64,000 nt of DNA from Galbibacter sp038433465 (GTDB lineage Bacteria; Bacteroidota; Bacteroidia; Flavobacteriales; Flavobacteriaceae), in NCBI RefSeq assembly GCF_038433465.1, contig NZ_JAESVF010000001.1, positions 806,001 through 870,000 on the forward strand, written 5' to 3'. The translations under genes and the position numbers were made by a program. The notes under the pieces were generated by a model that did no database searches, was not told the DNA's origin, and was given only the letters and a program-made list of their open reading frames with translations. Below, in pieces: positions 8,571 to 17,506 of this stretch (the stretch's first letter is position 1; every line of letters starts with the position of its first letter).

Positions 8571-9484
8571 ACGCTTAGCTCTTTTTTAATTTTTTTCATA
8601 ATTTCTTCACCTCCTTGATGAAGAATTTCTTTAGCACAAACCGATCCTAATCCTTCGCAATTTTCAATTAACACTCTGTGTTCTGTAGTAACTTTATGTT
8701 TTCCGTCTAAAGAAAACAAACCGCCCACAAAGGTAACATAATCAATATCGATAGTAGCAATTGCTCCAATAGGTGCTGTACATCCGCCCTCTAAGGTACT
8801 TAAAAATTCGCGTTCTATGGTTGTACAAATATCGGTTTCGTAATCGTTTAGGGTTTCGAGTGCCTTACGCGTGTTTTGATCGGCTTCCATTGCAACCACT
8901 AGCATAGCGCCTTGCGCAGGAGCGGGTATCATCCAATCTAAAACGGTATGGTTTTTAGGTTTTAAATTGATTCGTTCCAGACCAGCCGCCGCAAAAATAG
9001 CACCGTCCCATTCGTTGTTTTTTAATTTTTCTAAGCGTGTATTTACATTTCCTCGTAAATCTACCAAGGTATGCTTAGGGTATTTATGCAACCATTGCGC
9101 TTTGCGGCGTAAACTTCCTGTGGCAATAGTAGCATACTTGTCAAACTCTTTTGGTTTGTCTTTATGAAGTAAAATATCGTTGGTGTTGGCGCGCGGTAAA
9201 ACTGCTGCTTTTACAATACCTTTTGGCAATTTTGTAGGAACGTCTTTCATGCTGTGTACAGCAATATCAACGGTTCCGTTAAGCATAGCCACGTCTAATG
9301 TTTTTGTAAAAACCCCCGTAATTCCAAGTTCGTGCAGTGGTTTGTCGAGTACTAAATCTCCGTCAGATTTTACAGGAACAATTTCTGCTTGATAGCCATT
9401 TTTTTCTAATAAATCTTTTACATGGTTAGCTTGCCATAGTGCTAGTTCACTATCGCGAGTTCCAATTCTAATTACGTTATTCAT
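8567..9484 (-). CDS. hemC: Hydroxymethylbilane synthase (porphobilinogen deaminase)
   Basis: HemC polymerises four porphobilinogens into hydroxymethylbilane. The 305-residue protein has RIGTRDSELALWQA at the N-terminus, AVHSMKDVPT, the GSLRRKAQW arginine cluster, GNVNTRLEKL, and LEGGCTAPIGA, whose cysteine holds the dipyrromethane cofactor. Length is normal. Its start overlaps the hemA stop by four bases and its stop overlaps the trkH start by four, so three genes are translationally coupled. Confidence 0.97.
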   Translation of the reverse strand: MNNVIRIGTRDSELALWQANHVKDLLEKNGYQAEIVPVKSDGDLVLDKPLHELGITGVFTKTLDVAMLNGTVDIAVHSMKDVPTKLPKGIVKAAVLPRANTNDILLHKDKPKEFDKYATIATGSLRRKAQWLHKYPKHTLVDLRGNVNTRLEKLKNNEWDGAIFAAAGLERINLKPKNHTVLDWMIPAPAQGAMLVVAMEADQNTRKALETLNDYETDICTTIEREFLSTLEGGCTAPIGAIATIDIDYVTFVGGLFSLDGKHKVTTEHRVLIENCEGLGSVCAKEILHQGGEEIMKKIKKELSV

Positions 9485-10734
9485 TTTGAAGTTTCTAATT
9501 GAAACACTTTTTTTATTAGTTCAATGCTTTCGTCTGAGGTGTTTGAACTTTCTTTTAAATGATTAGCGAAGTGTGTAGTTATTTTCTGAATGATTCGATT
9601 ACTGATGATTTCTGCTTGTTCGTCGTTGAAATCGTTGATTTTTTTACGTTGAAAATCAATTTCAGCATCTTTCATTGTTTTTAACTTCTTCTTCAAAGCT
9701 TTAATTGTGGGGGCAAATTTTCTTGTTTCTAACCAATGTTTAAAATCAGCTTCTACCTCTTTGATGATTTCTTCAGCCTTCGGAATAAATAATTCTCTAC
9801 GCTTCAGGGTTTCATCTGTAATTTGCGATAGTTGATCTAAATGAACAAGCGTTACATTATTTAATTCTTGCACATTTGTATCAACATTCTGGGGGATTGA
9901 TAGATCCAAAATTAATAAATCTTTTGAAGTATGTATCAGCTCTTTTGCAATTGTTGGCTTTTGTGCCCCAGTTGCTACGATGAGTACATCACTTTTTCTG
10001 ATTTCTTCTTGTAAATCTCCATATTCTTTTACAATCAAATTGAACTTTCCAGCTATTTTTTCAGCCTTATCTTTTGTTCTATTGATTAAAACAATATGGT
10101 CGTTTTTGGTATGTTTAACAAGGTTTTCGCAGGTGTTTCTCCCTATTTTTCCTGTTCCGAAAAGTAAAATATTTTTTTCTGAAATGTTTGGAACTCTTGC
10201 CAAGATGTATTGTACAGATGCAAATGCTACGGAGGTAGCTCCCGATGAAATTTCGGTTTCATTTTTAATACGTTTGCTGGCTTGTATAACACAATTACAT
10301 AAACGCTCTAAAAAATGATTGGTTAGTTCTTTACTTTTTGAAAGTATGAAACTTTGTTTAACCTGACTGATAATCTCGAAATCTCCTAGAATTTGACTGT
10401 CGAGTCCTGTTCCTACTCTAAACAGGTGCGATATAGCTTCATTATTTTTGTACACATATCCAATTTGCTGAAACTCGTCAACAGTTCCGTTGGAGTTTCC
10501 GCACAATAATTGAATTAGTTGAAAAGGGTGTTGCGCAAAACCGTAAATTTCGGTTCTGTTACAGGTAGATGTTACTAAAATACCATCGATACCAGCAGAT
10601 TTTGCCTGATCCAAAAGTGCATTCTTTGCAGTTTCGTCTAGGCTAAATTTTCCTCTTAAGCTAGCATCAGCTTTTTTGTAACTAATACCAATGCTATAAA
10701 ATGAGCTATGTTTTGAAATATTATAAGCTTCCAT
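9481..10734 (-). CDS. hemA: Glutamyl-tRNA reductase
   Basis: HemA reduces glutamyl-tRNA(Glu) to glutamate-1-semialdehyde, the first committed step of the C5 heme route. The catalytic cysteine lies in TSTCNRTEIYG (Cys58), followed by the GTGLDSQILGDFEI tRNA/substrate segment (about 108-121), a Rossmann domain with LLFGTGKIG (near 191), and a C-terminal dimerisation helix region. It is the first gene of the nine-gene minus-strand operon. The start is supported by the conserved N-terminal 'fysiGisYkKA' strand and by a TAATTTTG box 22 bases upstream. Confidence 0.97.
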   Translation of the reverse strand: MEAYNISKHSSFYSIGISYKKADASLRGKFSLDETAKNALLDQAKSAGIDGILVTSTCNRTEIYGFAQHPFQLIQLLCGNSNGTVDEFQQIGYVYKNNEAISHLFRVGTGLDSQILGDFEIISQVKQSFILSKSKELTNHFLERLCNCVIQASKRIKNETEISSGATSVAFASVQYILARVPNISEKNILLFGTGKIGRNTCENLVKHTKNDHIVLINRTKDKAEKIAGKFNLIVKEYGDLQEEIRKSDVLIVATGAQKPTIAKELIHTSKDLLILDLSIPQNVDTNVQELNNVTLVHLDQLSQITDETLKRRELFIPKAEEIIKEVEADFKHWLETRKFAPTIKALKKKLKTMKDAEIDFQRKKINDFNDEQAEIISNRIIQKITTHFANHLKESSNTSDESIELIKKVFQLETSK

Positions 10735-10756
10735 TCAGTTTTTTCTGAAGTCGGGA

Positions 10757-10764
10757 CAAAATTA
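10757..10764 (-). promoter_or_regulatory. Bacteroidetes -7 box for the hemA operon
   Basis: The minus strand reads TAATTTTG, an exact TAnnTTTG match, 22 bases before the hemA ATG. The zone where the -33 element and an operator should lie holds the sequence AAAAATAACGCTAGAGG (10781-10797), which is also found upstream of nrdB. Confidence 0.5.
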
Positions 10765-10780
10765 TAGTTAATAGCTATAT

Positions 10781-10962
10781 AAAAATAACGCTAGAGGAAC
10801 TTTTTATGTCGCTTTAGGAAAATCTAACTCCTTTTCGTTTGATATACCGCAAAATACCGTATTTTTGAAGTAAATTAAGTGATTGGCGAAACATTAGTTT
10901 AGAACAATTCTAAATAGTTTAGGTCGATTTCTACACAATTTTAAAGTAAAAAAATAACGCTA
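10781..10962. promoter_or_regulatory. Two direct copies of AAAAATAACGCTA between hemA and araC
   Basis: AAAAATAACGCTA occurs at 10781-10793 and again at 10950-10962, the second copy ending eight bases before the AraC-type regulator start. The first extends to AAAAATAACGCTAGAGG, repeated exactly in inverted orientation at 26845-26861 upstream of nrdB. The placement, next to both divergent starts, suits an operator, possibly for the AraC-type protein itself; that is inference. Confidence 0.4.
10839..10867 (+). promoter_or_regulatory. Promoter of the AraC-type regulator
   Basis: TTG at 10839-10841, 18 bases, then TATTTTTG at 10860-10867: both Bacteroidetes promoter elements at normal spacing, about 100 bases before the regulator start. 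The flank AATACCGTATTTTTG is shared with the hemH promoter (12683-12697). Confidence 0.55.
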
Positions 10963-10970
10963 TAAGTGCT

Positions 10971-11825
10971 ATGGAAGAAATTGTAATAGAAGATGGTTTT
11001 ACGTTGCTGAAAATTCAAAATGAAACACATGACATTCAGCATATTAGCAAACAAATAGACAGTAGTTTTATTCAGTTTCACTTTTGTTTAAAAGGAAGTG
11101 CGATTTTTCATTTCAATCAAGGAAATTACGCACTCGATTTGAAAGAAGAGGAAGCGCTTATTTTGTACAATCCACAGCGCGATTTACCTATTAACATGGA
11201 GTTGAACTCAAAAACTTGGGTAATTTCGGTGTTAATTCCTATTAAAAAATTCCACTCGTTATTTTCTTCAGAAGCAAATTATATTCACTTTTTAGATGAA
11301 GAGAACATCGATAAAAAATATTACAACACTTCGCCCATAACACCAATTATGTCGGTTGTTTTGAGTCAGATGATGAATTACAATTTACATCAATCTATCA
11401 AACGATTGTATTTAAAAGGAAAGGTGTACGAACTTTTGGGCTTGTATTTTAACAAACCAGAAGATGCCGATGTAGAACAATGTCCGTTTTTAATTGATGA
11501 GGATAATGTGCGTCGTATTCGCAAAGCAAAAGATATTGTAATTGCTCGAATGGCAGAGCCACCTTCGTTGCAAGAGCTGTCGGATGAAATTGGATTGAAT
11601 TTAAAGCGATTAAAAGAAGGCTTTAAACAAGTTTATGGAGACTCGGTTTATAGTTTTTTATTCGATTATAAAATGGAGTATGCCCGTAAAATGCTCGAAA
11701 CAGGCGAACTCAATGTTAATGAAGTGGGACTGAAAGTGGGCTATAGTACCGCCAGCCATTTTATAGCTGCTTTTAAAAAGAAGTACGGTACTACACCGAA
11801 AAAATATATCATGGCGCTCAATTAA
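10971..11825 (+). CDS. AraC-family transcriptional regulator beside heme genes
   Basis: The 284-residue protein has an N-terminal cupin-like sensing half (about 1-130) and a C-terminal AraC DNA-binding region (about 185-284) with two helix-turn-helix units: LQELSDEIGLNLKRLKEGF and NEVGLKVGYSTASHFIAAFK, the latter the classic AraC second helix, ending in GTTPKKY. It is divergent from hemA and upstream of hemH, the position expected of a regulator of heme or iron genes. The PchR-like C-terminal half suggests a response to iron or a siderophore/heme signal, but the ligand cannot be read from sequence. Confidence 0.9.
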   Translation: MEEIVIEDGFTLLKIQNETHDIQHISKQIDSSFIQFHFCLKGSAIFHFNQGNYALDLKEEEALILYNPQRDLPINMELNSKTWVISVLIPIKKFHSLFSSEANYIHFLDEENIDKKYYNTSPITPIMSVVLSQMMNYNLHQSIKRLYLKGKVYELLGLYFNKPEDADVEQCPFLIDEDNVRRIRKAKDIVIARMAEPPSLQELSDEIGLNLKRLKEGFKQVYGDSVYSFLFDYKMEYARKMLETGELNVNEVGLKVGYSTASHFIAAFKKKYGTTPKKYIMALN

Positions 11826-11852
11826 TACCAACAAAAATAAACCACCATTGTA

Positions 11853-12620
11853 ATGAAACTATATTTTATTGGCTGTTTGTTATTAGTTTTTGTGAGTTGT
11901 AAAGAGGCTTCAACTAAAAAAGCGGAAACCTTTTTAAAAGACAACACAGAAGTTGTACAACAAGATAGTGTATTGGTTTTTACAAAAACAGCTGGCTACA
12001 GGCATAAATCTATCGAGGCAGGGGTGGAGTTGATTAAAACATTGGGAGAAAAGCATCAGTTTACGGTACATCATACCGAAGATTCTTTGCAATTCAATTT
12101 TAAAAACTTGAAAAAATACAACTTAATTCTGTTCTTGTCTACCACACTCGATGTATTGGGAGAACCGCAACAACAAGATTTTCAGAAGTACATACAGACA
12201 GGAGGAAGTTTTATGGGGATTCATGCTGCTTCTGATACCGAATTTAATTGGCCTTGGTATGGTAAACTGGTTGGTGCTTATTTTGAAAATCATCCAAGCG
12301 GAACACCACAGGCAGTAATCAACGTTGTAGATACCAATCATATTGCCACGAAGGGTTTGCCGAAAAAATGGACTCGCACAGACGAGTGGTATAATTTTAA
12401 AGAGATAAATCCGAATATAAATGTTTTGATGAATTTAGACGAAACTACATATGAAGGAGGAACAAACGGAAAGAACCATCCCATTGCATGGTATCATGAG
12501 TTTGATGGTGGTAGGTCGTTTTATACAGGTGGCGGACATAGCATAGAGTCGTTTTCGGAGCCACTTTTTGTGCAACATATTTTAGGCGGAATTTTTTATT
12601 GTTTAAAAAGAACAGAATAG
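11853..12620 (+). CDS. ThuA-like domain lipoprotein
   Basis: The 255-residue protein starts with a lipoprotein signal peptide and lipobox (VFVSC, Cys16), so it is predicted to be anchored in an envelope membrane facing the periplasm or surface. The rest is a ThuA-like (glutamine-amidotransferase-fold) domain: VLVFTKTAGYRHKSI, GGSFMGIHAASDT, HPIAWYHEFDGGRSFYTGGGH. ThuA domains are linked to sugar (trehalose-type, 3-keto) use in other bacteria. It follows the AraC-type gene by 27 bases and precedes hemH; whether it is tied to heme or merely inserted is unclear. No active-site nucleophile cysteine is apparent. Confidence 0.88.
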   Translation: MKLYFIGCLLLVFVSCKEASTKKAETFLKDNTEVVQQDSVLVFTKTAGYRHKSIEAGVELIKTLGEKHQFTVHHTEDSLQFNFKNLKKYNLILFLSTTLDVLGEPQQQDFQKYIQTGGSFMGIHAASDTEFNWPWYGKLVGAYFENHPSGTPQAVINVVDTNHIATKGLPKKWTRTDEWYNFKEINPNINVLMNLDETTYEGGTNGKNHPIAWYHEFDGGRSFYTGGGHSIESFSEPLFVQHILGGIFYCLKRTE

Positions 12621-12689
12621 CATCGATATTTTTTATGATTCTATAAAAACCTTTGTTTAAAATAGAAGCTTATTGATTAAACAATACCG

Positions 12690-12697
12690 TATTTTTG
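12690..12697 (+). promoter_or_regulatory. -7 box for hemH
   Basis: TATTTTTG matches TAnnTTTG exactly and lies 27 bases before the hemH ATG. A TTG at 12673-12675 is only 14 bases upstream, shorter than the usual spacing. The surrounding AATACCGTATTTTTG is identical to that at the araC promoter. Confidence 0.5.
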
Positions 12698-12724
12698 TAA
12701 CCAGAAATAGAGATTGAAACATTC

Positions 12725-13753
12725 ATGAAAGGAGTATTATTGGTGAATTTGGGTTCTCCAGATTCTACAGACCCAAAAGACGTAAAAAAATATTTAGAAG
12801 AATTTTTAATGGACGAGCGCGTTATCGACATGCCGTTGTGGTTGCGCACCTTCATTGTAAAAGGAATTATATTAAATACACGCCCTAAAAAATCGGCTGC
12901 CGCTTACGAAAGGATTTGGTGGGAAGAAGGTTCGCCATTAATTGTACTTTCGGAGCGTTTGCAAGATAAAGTCGATGCGCTTACAAGTGTGCCTGTAGCT
13001 TTAGCAATGCGCTACGGAAACCCTTCAATTCATAGTGGTTTGGAAGCTTTGAAAAACGAAGGTGTGGATGAAGTTTTGATTATTCCATTATACCCGCAGT
13101 TTGCAATGGCAACTACCGAAACTATCTTGGTATTGGCTGAAGAAATTCGTAAAAAGCATTTCCCAGAAATGCAATTTACCAATGTGCCTGCTTTTTATAA
13201 TCACCCAGATTATATCCGTGTATTGTCAGAATCTATTCAAGAAAATTTAAAAGATAAAGATTGGGAGCATGTGTTGTTTTCGTATCACGGAGTTCCAGAG
13301 CGACACATCAAAAAGTCCGATATTACCAAATCGCATTGTAAAATAGATGGACAATGTTGTAAAACTGCATCGCCTGCACACCAATTTTGTTACCGTCATC
13401 AATGTTATGAAACTACTAGACAAGTTGCCGAATATTTAGGATTGAAAGAAGGAACTTATACCACTTCTTTTCAGTCGCGATTAGGAATAGACCCTTGGTT
13501 ACAGCCTTTTACCGATAAAAAGATTAATGGTTTTCCTGAAAAAAACATCAAGAAATTGGCGGTAATTACACCAGCTTTTGTTTCGGATTGTTTGGAGACT
13601 CTAGAAGAAATTGGCATGGAAGCACGTCACGAGTTTAAAGAAAACGGCGGTGAAGAATTTCATTTGGTACCTTGTTTAAATGACGACGAAGCTTGGATTA
13701 AAGTGCTTTCTCGTTGGATTGACGAATGGGCACAAGCGGTTACGGCGCAATAA
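12725..13753 (+). CDS. hemH: Ferrochelatase
   Basis: HemH inserts Fe2+ into protoporphyrin IX, the last step of protoheme synthesis. The 342 residues contain the start motif GVLLVNLGSPDS, the WWEEGSPL segment, the catalytic VLFSYHGVPERHIKKSD motif near residue 185, and the SFQSRLGIDPWLQP motif. Four cysteines around 206-222 (CKIDGQCCKT, FCYRHQC) could carry a [2Fe-2S] cluster or simply be structural. It is upstream of hemJ with 31 bases between them. Confidence 0.97.
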   Translation: MKGVLLVNLGSPDSTDPKDVKKYLEEFLMDERVIDMPLWLRTFIVKGIILNTRPKKSAAAYERIWWEEGSPLIVLSERLQDKVDALTSVPVALAMRYGNPSIHSGLEALKNEGVDEVLIIPLYPQFAMATTETILVLAEEIRKKHFPEMQFTNVPAFYNHPDYIRVLSESIQENLKDKDWEHVLFSYHGVPERHIKKSDITKSHCKIDGQCCKTASPAHQFCYRHQCYETTRQVAEYLGLKEGTYTTSFQSRLGIDPWLQPFTDKKINGFPEKNIKKLAVITPAFVSDCLETLEEIGMEARHEFKENGGEEFHLVPCLNDDEAWIKVLSRWIDEWAQAVTAQ

Positions 13754-13760
13754 AAAGTAG

Positions 13761-13768
13761 TACCTTTG
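13761..13768 (+). promoter_or_regulatory. -7 box upstream of hemJ
   Basis: TACCTTTG is an exact TAnnTTTG match 16 bases before the hemJ ATG, in the short gap after hemH. It suggests hemJ can also be transcribed alone. Confidence 0.4.
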
Positions 13769-13784
13769 CGGAAAACAATAACAA

Positions 13785-14336
13785 ATGACGGAGTATTATA
13801 ATTACATCAAAGCCTTGCATCTTATTTTTGTAGTTACCTGGTTTGCGGGCTTATTTTATATTCCGCGATTGTTTGTGTATCAAATCGAAGCTTTTCATCA
13901 GCCTTCTCCTGAAAAAGAAATTTTAGGAAAGCAGTTAAAATTAATGGCGAAAAGACTTTGGTTTATCATTACTTGGCCATCGGCAATTTTGGCAACTATT
14001 TTTGCTGTGTGGTTGTTAATTTTAATACCTGCTTGGCTTCATCAAGGGTGGATGCATGTAAAGTTGGTTTTTGTTTTACTGCTGATACTATATCATTTAA
14101 AAACGCATCAAATTTTTAAGCAATTGCAAAACGATAAGGTGAAATACACATCTCGTTTTATGCGAATTTGGAATGAAGGTGCTACCATTATTTTATTCTC
14201 GGTAGTGTTTTTAGTCATCTTAAAAAATAGTATCAATTGGATATTTGGTGTAGTCGGTATTTTCCTGTTGGCTATTCTTCTGATGCTCGGAATTAAGTTG
14301 TACAAGCGTATTCAAGATAAAAATCCAGAAGCTTAG
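13785..14336 (+). CDS. hemJ: HemJ-type protoporphyrinogen IX oxidase
   Basis: This 183-residue membrane protein has about four hydrophobic helices and the HemJ/CopD-like signatures: ALHLIFVVTWFAGLFYIPRL with His12 in the first helix, WMHVKL in the middle and YTSRFMRIWNE near 124-134. HemJ oxidises protoporphyrinogen IX, probably with a bound heme; its place after hemH, in a window without hemG or hemY, supports the assignment over a copper-resistance role. It fills the step between HemF and HemH. The stop overlaps the stop of the convergent S41 gene by four bases. Confidence 0.88.
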   Translation: MTEYYNYIKALHLIFVVTWFAGLFYIPRLFVYQIEAFHQPSPEKEILGKQLKLMAKRLWFIITWPSAILATIFAVWLLILIPAWLHQGWMHVKLVFVLLLILYHLKTHQIFKQLQNDKVKYTSRFMRIWNEGATIILFSVVFLVILKNSINWIFGVVGIFLLAILLMLGIKLYKRIQDKNPEA

Positions 14337-15985
14337 TTTTCTATTAATTCCAAGTTTTCCTTCGGAATAGAATCGGATGCTTCTAGTTTTTCTTCAGTTT
14401 GAACATCGTCAATATGGATGAGTGCATTCAGCATTGGGTCGTTTACTTTTAAAACTTGCTGCTGTGCATTTTCACCATACAATTGTTCGGCAAGTGTAGC
14501 TTTGATGTAAAGTTTTAAATTGTCTCGATACGGCTCTAAATTGATGCGTAAGCCTCTGTCATCGGCATAATAAATAAAATCGTCTACCAAAGTATCGTCA
14601 ATGCTAACGGTATTGATAAATGTTTCTTCGGATGTTTCTGCGTACGTATTTCGATGTTGATCGAGGTATTCAAAAACAAAAAACGACATAAAGCCAGAGT
14701 CTAAAATGGTGTTTACCCAAGCTTCTTCTTGTGTTCCTTTAATCGGGATAAAAATATCAGGAATAATTCCACCACCTCCGTATACAATTTTCCCTTTTGG
14801 CGTTTTGAAAATCAGCGAATCGGCTACTTTAATGCTGTCTGCCGATTGTAATTCGCCATTTTCGTAGCGTCTGTAAAATTGGTCGTAATAATCTTTGGTA
14901 CCGTTTTCGTAGGAGCGTTGAATAGATCTACCTGTTGGGGTGTAATAGCGGGAAACAGTAAGTCGGACAGAAGAACCATCGCCAAGTCCCATTTCTCGTT
15001 GCACGAGACCTTTTCCAAACGAACGTCGTCCAATGATAGTTCCACGATCGTTATCTTGTATAGCGCCTGCAACAATTTCGCTTGCAGAAGCCGACTTTTC
15101 ATTGATAAGGACATAAATTTCGCCATCTTCAAAACTTCCTTTTTTAGAGGCAAATGCTTTTTGAATAGCGCCACTTTTATTTTTGGTGAAAAGAATAAGT
15201 TTGTCGTCTTCCAAAAATTCATCGGCAATTTGTTCTGCAATCCCTAAATATCCGCCAGGATTGTTACGCAAGTCTAAAGCCAGTTTATTAATGCCTTTTT
15301 CTTGTAACAAAGTAAGCGCTTCTTTAAACTCTTTATAGGTACTCTCTGCAAATCGGTTAACTTTAATGTATCCAAAGGCGCTGTCGATAAGGTAAAATGC
15401 ATCCACACTTTTTAGTGGTACTTCGGCTCTTTTGACATTAATTTTTAAGGTTTTCTTTTCTGAAGGGCGATACACCGTAAGTTTTACATTGGTTTTATTG
15501 TCGCCTTTTAGTGTGTTGATAATTTCTTCACTGCTGAGGTTTTTCCCGAAAAGAGTGTCGTTATCGGCTACTAAAATACGGTCGCCAGCTTTGATTCCAG
15601 CTTTAATACTTGGGCCATCTTTTATCGGTTTTATAACCGAGAGTGTATCTTTATACATGTAGAAGCTAATACCTACACCCACAAAGTCGCCTTTCATGTT
15701 TTCGGCAACTTTTTCTACTTCCGATTTTGGAATGTAAACCGAATGCGGATCTAGCTTGTCGAGAATGTTGTTTACTGTGACATCAACAATACTGTCAGTA
15801 TTTACATCGTCTACATATTCGTAGTCAATATAATCGATGAGTCTGTTGAGTTTGTCTTTTTTAGAGTTAGTCGAAAAGAGTCGCTCAGGACCATCATTAA
15901 AGTTTAATTTTCCACCAATAAAAACTCCTACAGCCAAAGCCGATGCAATAATGAGCGGTAGTAAATAACTTTTATTTTTCAGCAT
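14333..15985 (-). CDS. S41 family C-terminal processing peptidase
   Basis: The 550-residue protein is a full-length CtpA-like protease: an N-terminal membrane or signal segment (about 7-24), a PDZ domain (about 90-170, GIKAGDRIL), the S41 core with LDLRNNPGGYL, nucleophile motif SASASEIVAGA and RSFGKGLVQREM, and a long C-terminal extension (about 400-550) ending in an acidic tail. It would act in the periplasm on C-terminal tails of envelope proteins. Its ATG touches the stop of the dCMP deaminase gene upstream. It is a paralogue of the protease at the left edge. Confidence 0.93.
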   Translation of the reverse strand: MLKNKSYLLPLIIASALAVGVFIGGKLNFNDGPERLFSTNSKKDKLNRLIDYIDYEYVDDVNTDSIVDVTVNNILDKLDPHSVYIPKSEVEKVAENMKGDFVGVGISFYMYKDTLSVIKPIKDGPSIKAGIKAGDRILVADNDTLFGKNLSSEEIINTLKGDNKTNVKLTVYRPSEKKTLKINVKRAEVPLKSVDAFYLIDSAFGYIKVNRFAESTYKEFKEALTLLQEKGINKLALDLRNNPGGYLGIAEQIADEFLEDDKLILFTKNKSGAIQKAFASKKGSFEDGEIYVLINEKSASASEIVAGAIQDNDRGTIIGRRSFGKGLVQREMGLGDGSSVRLTVSRYYTPTGRSIQRSYENGTKDYYDQFYRRYENGELQSADSIKVADSLIFKTPKGKIVYGGGGIIPDIFIPIKGTQEEAWVNTILDSGFMSFFVFEYLDQHRNTYAETSEETFINTVSIDDTLVDDFIYYADDRGLRINLEPYRDNLKLYIKATLAEQLYGENAQQQVLKVNDPMLNALIHIDDVQTEEKLEASDSIPKENLELIEN

Positions 15986-16420
15986 TTAATTTTCTTCTAA
16001 GTTTTCAAGAAACACCAATTCTACACCTGCTTTTTCTAAAAATTTAAGTCCTTCGTCGTCTTTATAAGCACGGCTGTAAACAACTCTAGTAATTCCCGCC
16101 TGGTGCACCAACTTGCTACACTCTTTACAAGGTGAAAGTGTAATGTATAAGGTAGCGCCTTTGCATGATTGTGTGGAAGAAGCAACTTTTAAAATAGCAT
16201 TTGCCTCCGCATGTAAAACATACCATTTTGTAAAGTGTTCTTCGTTTTCGCATTCATTTTCAAAACCTGTAGGCGTGCCGTTATAACCATCAGAAATAAT
16301 CATTCGGTCTTTTACGATAATTGCTCCAACTTGCTTGCGTTTGCAATGCGAGAGTTTTCCCCATTCTTGCGCCATTCTTAAATAGGCTCTGTCGTATCTA
16401 GCTTGCTTTTCTTTGGCCAT
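15986..16420 (-). CDS. Deoxycytidylate (dCMP) deaminase-like protein
   Basis: The 144-residue zinc deaminase should convert dCMP to dUMP for dTTP synthesis. The zinc site is complete: HAE at residues 70-72 (catalytic Glu72) and PCKEC at 97-101 (Cys98, Cys101). The N-terminal half has GAIIVKDRMIISDGYNGTP, typical of the ComEB/dCMP deaminase group and longer than cytidine deaminase. It is directly followed by the S41 protease with no gap. Nucleotide partner genes (nrdBA, dgt, gmk) are elsewhere in the window. Confidence 0.92.
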   Translation of the reverse strand: MAKEKQARYDRAYLRMAQEWGKLSHCKRKQVGAIIVKDRMIISDGYNGTPTGFENECENEEHFTKWYVLHAEANAILKVASSTQSCKGATLYITLSPCKECSKLVHQAGITRVVYSRAYKDDEGLKFLEKAGVELVFLENLEEN

Positions 16421-16595
16421 TATTTATTTTGAAGTTGTATTAATAGAGATACATCGTTAAGAACATCAGAAAAAATTGTTATCTGTAGAAAAAAGGAAGT
16501 ATTCTATATAAAAAACGAATATAAAGGCTTTACAACTTAATTACAATATGTAATAAGTTAATTTTATCTTATAGTATTTTTGAAGCGTTTGATTT

Positions 16596-17183
16596 TTAGT
16601 TGAATACACAAGAATCTAGCAACATCGGAATAACAAAACCAACAACAATAGATGATAATACCATGATCCAATCGCGTTTGTTAAACCTGAAAATTGTTTG
16701 GCAAACAAAACCTAATGCAAGCACTACAATTACAACTATTATTTGTGATGCTTCAATACCTAATGCGAACTCTAAAAGCGGAATTATTTTATTAGAACTA
16801 CTGGCTACTATTTGCTTGAAATAGGTTGAAAAACCAAGTCCATGAATCAATCCGAAGAATAATGTTGTAAAAAATGTAAGTCCGAATTTTTCTTTGTTAG
16901 CACCCTTCCCTGCAGTAAAAATATTAAATACCGCCGTCACAAAAATTGTTACAGGAATAAGACATTCCACAAGGGTAGAACTTACGCTTACAACGCCATA
17001 AGTTGCTAATATTAAGGAGATGGTATGTCCCACAGTAAAAATGGTAACAAGCCATAAAATTTTCTTCCAATTTGAAAAGTTATAAGGAACCGTTAATGCG
17101 ATGAAAAATAGCACATGGTCATATGCATTGATGTCAAGAACATGTTCGAGTCCAAGTTTGAAATAGAACCAAAATTGATCCAT
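16596..17183 (-). CDS. HupE/UreJ-like membrane protein
   Basis: The 195-residue protein is an integral membrane protein with about six helices and the family motifs EHVLDINAYDHVLFF (N-terminal, His and Asp), FTVGHTISL, and FGLIHGLGFSTYF. HupE/UreJ proteins are thought to move nickel or related metals, but no hydrogenase, urease or nickel enzyme is visible nearby, so the substrate is open. It stands alone, 175 bases upstream of the dCMP deaminase start. Confidence 0.88.
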   Translation of the reverse strand: MDQFWFYFKLGLEHVLDINAYDHVLFFIALTVPYNFSNWKKILWLVTIFTVGHTISLILATYGVVSVSSTLVECLIPVTIFVTAVFNIFTAGKGANKEKFGLTFFTTLFFGLIHGLGFSTYFKQIVASSSNKIIPLLEFALGIEASQIIVVIVVLALGFVCQTIFRFNKRDWIMVLSSIVVGFVIPMLLDSCVFN

Positions 17184-17506
17184 AAAAGATAGATTAAAGG
17201 GTTTTTGCCAAATTTACAATTATTTTGAATATTCAATACCATTTTCATAATACTTGTATCTATATGGATGTCAAATCTAGATTTTACTCGACAATCGAGA
17301 TTTAAACACTCTTACGCTTGCTTCGAAATCAGATTTGAATTCTCTTTTAATTCGTTATGGGCTTGCTCCGAAGTAGTTTACTAAAAAATAAATTGTTTTA
17401 AATGTTAATTGCATATATATTTGTTTTTTATTTAAACCAATTAAAAATAAACAAGCAAGAAGCTTTTGTGCTTTTTGGATAAATTATTGGAAAACAATCT
17501 CTTTGT
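17184..17506. other. Intergenic region between the divergent HupE-like and PepSY genes
   Basis: The 323 bases hold no convincing gene. The right part has a good plus-strand promoter (17394-17423). The middle (17270-17370) is richer in GC and has short mutually similar or inverted pieces (AAATCTAGATTT, ACTCGACAATCGAG), which look like a decayed repeat. Confidence 0.5.
17394..17423 (+). promoter_or_regulatory. Promoter of the PepSY membrane gene
   Basis: TTG at 17394-17396 and TATATTTG at 17416-17423 are 19 bases apart, a full Bacteroidetes promoter, about 83 bases before the ATG. Confidence 0.55.

Noticed and set aside
16569..16576. TATTTTTG box on the plus strand near the HupE-like 3' end
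   Set aside because: It would transcribe only antisense to the HupE-like gene; no plus-strand gene follows for almost a kilobase, so I treat it as chance in AT-rich DNA.
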